64,000 bases of DNA, taken from Cognatundibacterium squillarum. Its GTDB lineage: Bacteria > Pseudomonadota > Gammaproteobacteria > Burkholderiales > Burkholderiaceae_D. Below are positions 59,781 through 64,000 of this stretch, in pieces (position 1 is the stretch's first letter; every line of letters starts with the position of its first letter). Made by a program: the position numbers and the translations under genes. The notes beneath the pieces were generated by a model. The model was not told where the DNA came from and did not search any database. It worked only from the letters and a program-made list of their open reading frames with translations. The stretch is taken from positions 310,001 through 374,000 of the forward strand of contig NZ_BMYU01000003.1 of assembly GCF_014652435.1 (NCBI RefSeq), read 5' to 3'.

Positions 59781-60320
59781 TCAGGGCCAGACCAGCGGTT
59801 CGCTGCAGTTATCCACCAGTGTTTTTTGCGCACGTGCATCATTCGCGACATACACCTGATTCGTTGCGGATGCCGGTAATACTTCACCACTGGCGCATTG
59901 CGCGCTCTGCCCCGGCCCGATCACCACACGCACACCCGGTTTCAGGGTACAGGTTGCTGCCGCATTCAGCGGGCTCCATTCCGGACAAATCGCATTCTCA
60001 GCTGCATACTGCGTCCGTGGCCCCACCGGCACTTGCAAAGACCACCAGCGGCCATATAAAGATGCCGGCTGCGCAGCGTTATATACGCGGAACAAGCGCA
60101 CTGGTTTGTCCACTTCAAACACTTTGGCAGTGCATAAACTGCCTTTACCGGGTTCACCGAGCGTCGCTTTCAGTAAGCTCTCATCCTGTACTTCATGCAT
60201 ACCTTCCGGCGTGCTGATCACCTGACCGGTACAGACTTGTGCAAATGCCGGCAAGGCAGCAAGGCTGAGCAAGGTACTGAGGCAAATCTGTACTGGTGAA
60301 AAGAAAAATGGTTTCATCAT
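59781..60320 (-). CDS. Exported protein of unknown function
   Basis: 179 residues. A signal peptide (about 1-28, LSTLLSLAALPAFAQ) is followed by a Cys-containing mature part (VCTGQV, SLCTAKVF, CPEWSPL, TCTLKPG, QCASGEV, NCSEPL), suggesting several disulfides and a periplasmic or secreted protein. Two adjacent ATGs fit the start. Not recognised. Confidence 0.7.
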   Translation of the reverse strand: MMKPFFFSPVQICLSTLLSLAALPAFAQVCTGQVISTPEGMHEVQDESLLKATLGEPGKGSLCTAKVFEVDKPVRLFRVYNAAQPASLYGRWWSLQVPVGPRTQYAAENAICPEWSPLNAAATCTLKPGVRVVIGPGQSAQCASGEVLPASATNQVYVANDARAQKTLVDNCSEPLVWP

Positions 60321-60363
60321 TAAATAGATAAAAATGTCATTAAGATACAATAACATTGAAAGT

Positions 60364-60393
60364 AAAAAAGGTGTGCACAGAGCACACCTTTTT
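60364..60393 (-). terminator. Terminator of the 60451-61434 gene
   Basis: Twelve-base-pair stem AAAAAGGTGTGC/GCACACCTTTTT with a five-base loop and a T-run on the minus strand. Confidence 0.88.
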
Positions 60394-60450
60394 ACAGCCG
60401 TTGTTGCAGCCGGCATCACTGCTGGTTGCGAACAAACCGCAGTGCTGATC

Positions 60451-61434
60451 TTAGTCTTTGCGACGCAGGCGGAACCCGAAAAATTCGCTCGCACCCTGAT
60501 CGTTATCACTGACCAGCGCACCGCGCACTTCATGCTCATCTGCTTTCTGGAAAGCAATCGATTCGATTTTGGTCAGGACTGGTTTGCCATTCACTATCAC
60601 GGGTGCCGCGCTGCGGCTCAGGTCCAGCGTCTGGCCTTCGCGCAACTGGTGCAGCGGAATCACGCCGACGAAACTGCCGAGAATCGCGCCGTCGCCATAC
60701 GCATCACCGGTGGCTTCCACGGAAGCGGTGTAGACCAGTGCGCGCGCTTCGGGCCAGTAATCGGCGCCGGATAAGCCAGCTTCAAATTTGTCGATGACCG
60801 GCAGTTTCACATCGAATTTTTTAACTTCGGCAACCTGTGTGACTTTGCCTGCCAGATAGTCCGACATATCGGACAATTTCACGCGGAAAATCATATTGCT
60901 CGCAGAGTTGCCACGGTTCAGGAAGTACATGTACTGGTGGTCAACCGTCAGGCCTTCAATATTGATGGTCTGGGTTGGTGTGAGACCACCCGCCACAAAA
61001 AACTGTTTGTACAAATTGGTCAGACGGAATTCGACTTTTTGTTTGCCGTCATAGGACAGCAAAAAGCCATATTCGCGTAAATCCGGTTTGCTGCCGGAAC
61101 CGATCACCATGCTCCACAATTGCTTGTTCCAGACCAGCGGTGTCATCGCTTCAAAATCTGGTTTGACTTTCTTATCGATGCGGCCTTGCGCATTGACCGG
61201 ATAGTCTTTGATCAGGGTTTTCTTGACGACCTGAAATTTTGCATCTACTTCGAACAGATACGGCGAATCGTCTCCCACCACCAGATAACGGTGATTAAAG
61301 GTCGGGCTCATGCCGGAGCCGGACGGAATGGCAGTATTCAGTACCGGTGCGCCTACTTGTAACTGATAGGTCGGGCCGGCAGCGATGGCCAGACCGCTGA
61401 AGGCGAGACTGATCAGTCCTGTTAATAACTTCAT
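60451..61434 (-). CDS. Exported beta-propeller-like protein, unknown
   Basis: 327 residues after ATG 61434, with GAGGAAAACC upstream. A signal peptide (ISLAFSGLAIAAG) precedes blocks such as HRYLVVGDDSPYLFEVDAKFQVV, LWSMVIGSGSKPDLREYGFLLSYD and YMYFLNRGNSASNMIFRV. Their strand-turn look is that of secreted esterase-like or propeller proteins. Precise function unknown. It is followed by its own terminator. Confidence 0.75.
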   Translation of the reverse strand: MKLLTGLISLAFSGLAIAAGPTYQLQVGAPVLNTAIPSGSGMSPTFNHRYLVVGDDSPYLFEVDAKFQVVKKTLIKDYPVNAQGRIDKKVKPDFEAMTPLVWNKQLWSMVIGSGSKPDLREYGFLLSYDGKQKVEFRLTNLYKQFFVAGGLTPTQTINIEGLTVDHQYMYFLNRGNSASNMIFRVKLSDMSDYLAGKVTQVAEVKKFDVKLPVIDKFEAGLSGADYWPEARALVYTASVEATGDAYGDGAILGSFVGVIPLHQLREGQTLDLSRSAAPVIVNGKPVLTKIESIAFQKADEHEVRGALVSDNDQGASEFFGFRLRRKD

Positions 61435-61564
61435 GGTTTTCCTCGTGGTCAAGAAGCAGTATCGCAACGTGACGGTATGGTTTTCTGTTGCGGTCTGCTG
61501 TGGTGATACCAATCCGGTACGTTTGCCGGATCGGGCTGGCACGGTCTGGCGGATGGCTGCCGTG

Positions 61565-62551
61565 TTATTGCGCCGCAGCGTCGAGTTTCAGTTTCAGATC
61601 GAGTTTGCTGAAGCGGGCAATCAGGTTGTCATAGGTTTTTTTACGTTCGTCGGCAGAGCGGCTGGTGTCCAGTTCATTGGTGCGCAGCAAGTGAAACAGC
61701 TCCAGATCCGCAATCGGAATCAGTTGGGCATTGGTGGAACTGCGAAAGCCGGACCAGCCGGATAGTTCATCCAGAATCCGCGCCTGCTTAGGATTGTTTT
61801 TTCCGAACTGAAGGAAAAATTTCTCAAGTTTATTTTTGATATTTTCGGGAAGATCGTTGCGCATAATCACCGGATCATTCGGCAGCTGCGGAGATTTCCA
61901 GATGACTTTGATTTTTTTCGCATCCAGCGGGCGCTCGGTCTGCATCTTTTCGATGTATTCGCTGCTGTTGGTGGCGACGTCCGTTTCGTTTTTCAGAATA
62001 GCATCAAAATTTTTCTGGTGATTGCCAGTCGCGACTGATTTGAACAATTGCTGCGGCGAAGTTTTGTTTTTGGAAAAGACATGAAATGCCGGTACCAGCG
62101 ATCCGGATGTGGATTTCGGATCACCGTTCATAAACCGGTACTGACCACGCTGCGCCAGTAAATCCGGCAGACTGTTAAGCGGAGTGTCTGCACGGGTGAT
62201 CAGAACGGAGTGATAGCCGCGTTCGCCATTTTTTTTGACGACTTGCGCAAATACTTTACAAATGCCGCTTTCCACCAGTTCCAGCGACAGCTTATTGCCC
62301 ATCGAAATCTGAGCTTTGCCCTGACGCATCGCTTCCACCAGTTCGCTGTGTTTGTCAGATACCAGTGCCTGCACCGGAATGCCGGTGCGTTGTGACATTT
62401 CCTGCAGAAACGGCTCCCAGTCGCGCTTTACCTGATCCGGATGGCCGGAAGCGATAATGGCAAATGTCAGCGTGGCAGGTTCACTGGCAAGCGAAGGCAG
62501 GCACAGGGCAGAAAGCGCAATTGCGCAGAAGTGACGTCGGAACCGGTTCAT
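61565..62551 (-). CDS. PhnD-type phosphate/phosphonate-like binding protein, orphan
   Basis: 328 residues. The signal peptide (MNRFRRHFCAIALSALCLPSLAS) leads into the PhnD/SsuA/transferrin-like fold: ASGHPDQVKRDWEPFLQEMSQRTG, GKAQISMGNKLSLELVESG and FMNGDPKSTSGSLVPAFHVF. No permease or ATPase is close, so it may feed a distant transporter or bind a ligand for sensing. Start placed at ATG 62551, where the signal peptide begins, though its ribosome site is weak. Confidence 0.82.
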   Translation of the reverse strand: MNRFRRHFCAIALSALCLPSLASEPATLTFAIIASGHPDQVKRDWEPFLQEMSQRTGIPVQALVSDKHSELVEAMRQGKAQISMGNKLSLELVESGICKVFAQVVKKNGERGYHSVLITRADTPLNSLPDLLAQRGQYRFMNGDPKSTSGSLVPAFHVFSKNKTSPQQLFKSVATGNHQKNFDAILKNETDVATNSSEYIEKMQTERPLDAKKIKVIWKSPQLPNDPVIMRNDLPENIKNKLEKFFLQFGKNNPKQARILDELSGWSGFRSSTNAQLIPIADLELFHLLRTNELDTSRSADERKKTYDNLIARFSKLDLKLKLDAAAQ

Positions 62552-62775
62552 AGCGATCAGTATTGGGTATGCAGGCAGCCTGTGTATAAACGGGACATCG
62601 TCCACAGGCTGAATCACTGGTAATTAAAATACTGATGATATATTTATTGATTGATGAAAGACATGGCAGCGAAGGAAACCCCTAAGTTGTGGTGGATTGC
62701 CTTGTTTTTGCGCATGTTTTGTGCACAGGAATGTTGTTATCCACAAACGCAATTTGCTTGCGGAATCGTGCGGCA

Positions 62776-63288
62776 TTATTTCTTCTGATTCTTTTTCTTG
62801 TAACGTCCGAGTGTCAGAAAATTCAGCAGCGGCATCAGCAGTAATACCGCGCAGAAAACTTCCATCAGCCAGAACAGCCAGTGATCCGCACCGCTTTCCG
62901 CAAAACGCAGACCGGTTTGCGCCGCCATCAGAAATCCCGCCGCGAGGCTCATGGTTTCCAGCCACACCACCAGCGGCGCGCCGGCCGCGATTGCACCCTG
63001 CTTCAGATCCAGGATGGTGGTTTTACGTACCGAGAAAATACGCCAGCCGATATAGCCGAACTGTGCGCAGGACGCCAGTGTGTATAAGTCAGTCCATTGC
63101 TCCGGCGATTCCTGCATCGCCAGAAAAAAGAACACGGCCAGCAGACTGGCATTTGCACCCAGCAGCCATGGTAACCAGCGCTGGTAATGCAGCCAGTCCA
63201 CCACGCGGATATAACGCCGGGCCGGTGAAATCAGAAATGGAAAAAACGGGTTAATCCCCGCACCCTCGCGGGTCAAAATCAGAACCAT
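62776..63288 (-). CDS. Four-helix membrane protein, unknown
   Basis: 170 residues with four predicted membrane helices (about 31-55, 64-80, 97-125 and 138-158) and a charged C-terminus, GRYKKKNQKK. Not recognised. AAAGG precedes ATG 63288; a longer in-frame version has no ribosome site. It is divergent from the DyP gene. Confidence 0.6.
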   Translation of the reverse strand: MVLILTREGAGINPFFPFLISPARRYIRVVDWLHYQRWLPWLLGANASLLAVFFFLAMQESPEQWTDLYTLASCAQFGYIGWRIFSVRKTTILDLKQGAIAAGAPLVVWLETMSLAAGFLMAAQTGLRFAESGADHWLFWLMEVFCAVLLLMPLLNFLTLGRYKKKNQKK

Positions 63289-63500
63289 AGACAAACCTTT
63301 TGCTTCCCTGAGCAGCGGATGCTGCAGCACTGTCAGTGAACCCGTGGCAGTGCGGGTCAACGGCAGGCAATTCATACGAGTATAGCGGTTTTCCGTCTGC
63401 CCTGTTCCGGCTGGCCTGTCCGACACCGGCGTCTTTCTGAGGCATAATGAGCATCTGCCCGCAGCACCATGCGCGGATAACCGATGAAGGAGAGTAAGCA

Positions 63501-64000
63501 ATGTCGTATCAGCCAGCGATTCTGCAGGCCATTCCTGCCCATGCCAGTTATCTGACCTGGACTATCCGTTCCGGTGCCGACCGGACATCTGTGCAGCAAA
63601 GTCTGCACGCCTTACTGGCGCTGACCGATGGTGATCGAATTGTTACCGGTATCGGTGCAGCGCTTGCAAAGGTACTGGATTTATCCGTCAGCGGTTTACA
63701 GGAATTTACCGGTATTGCGGGCAGTCAGGTCAGTATTCCGGCAACGCCGGCAGCGTTGTGGATCTGGCTGCGTGCCGAAGAGCGCGGAGAACTGGTGCAT
63801 CAGCAATTGCGTATCGCGGAAGTGCTGACTCCGGCATTTGAGTTGCAGTACCAGACCGGCGCTTTCCGGTACGCAGAAGGCCGTGATTTGTCCGGTTACG
63901 AAGACGGCACGGAAAATCCACAGGACGATGAGGCGCTGGCGGTGGCAGTCACGGAAGCCGGTGGCAGCTTTGTGGCGGTTCAGCAATGGCAGCATGATTT
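63501..64000 (+). CDS. DyP-type peroxidase, 3' end missing
   Basis: The window ends after 166 complete codons. AGGAGAGTAAGC precedes the ATG. The ferredoxin-like N-terminal domain is visible and the family signature GxxDG appears as GYEDGTENP at about 133-141, with its catalytic Asp. These are heme peroxidases; the proximal His lies beyond the end. Cargo signals or a Tat motif are not seen. Confidence 0.88.
   Translation, partial: MSYQPAILQAIPAHASYLTWTIRSGADRTSVQQSLHALLALTDGDRIVTGIGAALAKVLDLSVSGLQEFTGIAGSQVSIPATPAALWIWLRAEERGELVHQQLRIAEVLTPAFELQYQTGAFRYAEGRDLSGYEDGTENPQDDEALAVAVTEAGGSFVAVQQWQHD

Noticed and set aside
62624-62965. 113-residue minus-strand frame
   Set aside because: Overlaps the membrane protein gene in another frame and has no recognisable features.

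Overview
The window looks like chromosomal DNA of a betaproteobacterium of the order Burkholderiales, most like the Oxalobacteraceae (Herminiimonas/Undibacterium type). The basis is the run mnmG-rsmG-parA-parB, alpha/beta hydrolase, atpIBEFHAGDC, then hemE and priA, all on the minus strand. A GTP-type PEP carboxykinase, a long PutA with a divergent Lrp-type regulator and moderate GC content fit the same assignment, which is inference from gene order and protein resemblance. No rRNA, tRNA, CRISPR array, transposase or prophage gene was seen.

Layout. 1-2.6 kb: 3' part of an S46 peptidase and a small membrane protein. 2.6-8.4 kb: priA, hemE, a PPK2-type polyphosphate kinase, a CoA-binding protein and a second copy of atpC. 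8.6-15.7 kb: complete ATP synthase operon behind two tandem sigma70-type promoters. 15.7-21.7 kb: hydrolase, parB, parA, rsmG, mnmG and a TSUP permease, with several parS sites. 22-26.8 kb: a branched-chain-amino-acid-type ABC transporter whose LivF-like ATPase has Arg in place of the Walker A Lys. 27-31.3 kb: methylmalonate-semialdehyde dehydrogenase, nitronate monooxygenase and GMC oxidoreductase, divergent from a LysR regulator; this set could form a 3-nitropropanol/3-nitropropionate pathway. 31.4-39.3 kb: plus-strand genes including an exported isomerase, glycerol kinase and a BtaA-like lipid enzyme paired with a GNAT-like protein.

39.3-40.3 kb is a 1 kb AT-rich non-coding stretch with three exact DnaA boxes and several near matches, a candidate replication origin. 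40.3-57.4 kb: D-2-hydroxyacid dehydrogenase, pckG behind a long foldable leader, riboflavin synthase, a receiver/HD-GYP protein tail-to-tail with a GAF histidine kinase, the lrp-putA divergon, and an AT-richer NHL-repeat lipoprotein gene flanked by about 95 bp direct repeats. 57.7-64 kb: mostly small exported or unknown proteins, an asparaginase N-domain protein, an orphan PhnD-type binding protein and the start of a DyP-type peroxidase.

The strongest leads are the nitronate operon, the BtaA-GNAT pair, the oriC-like/parS landscape, the pckG leader, the tandem atpC duplication and the repeats around the NHL gene. All functional calls are by reading; no database search was possible.
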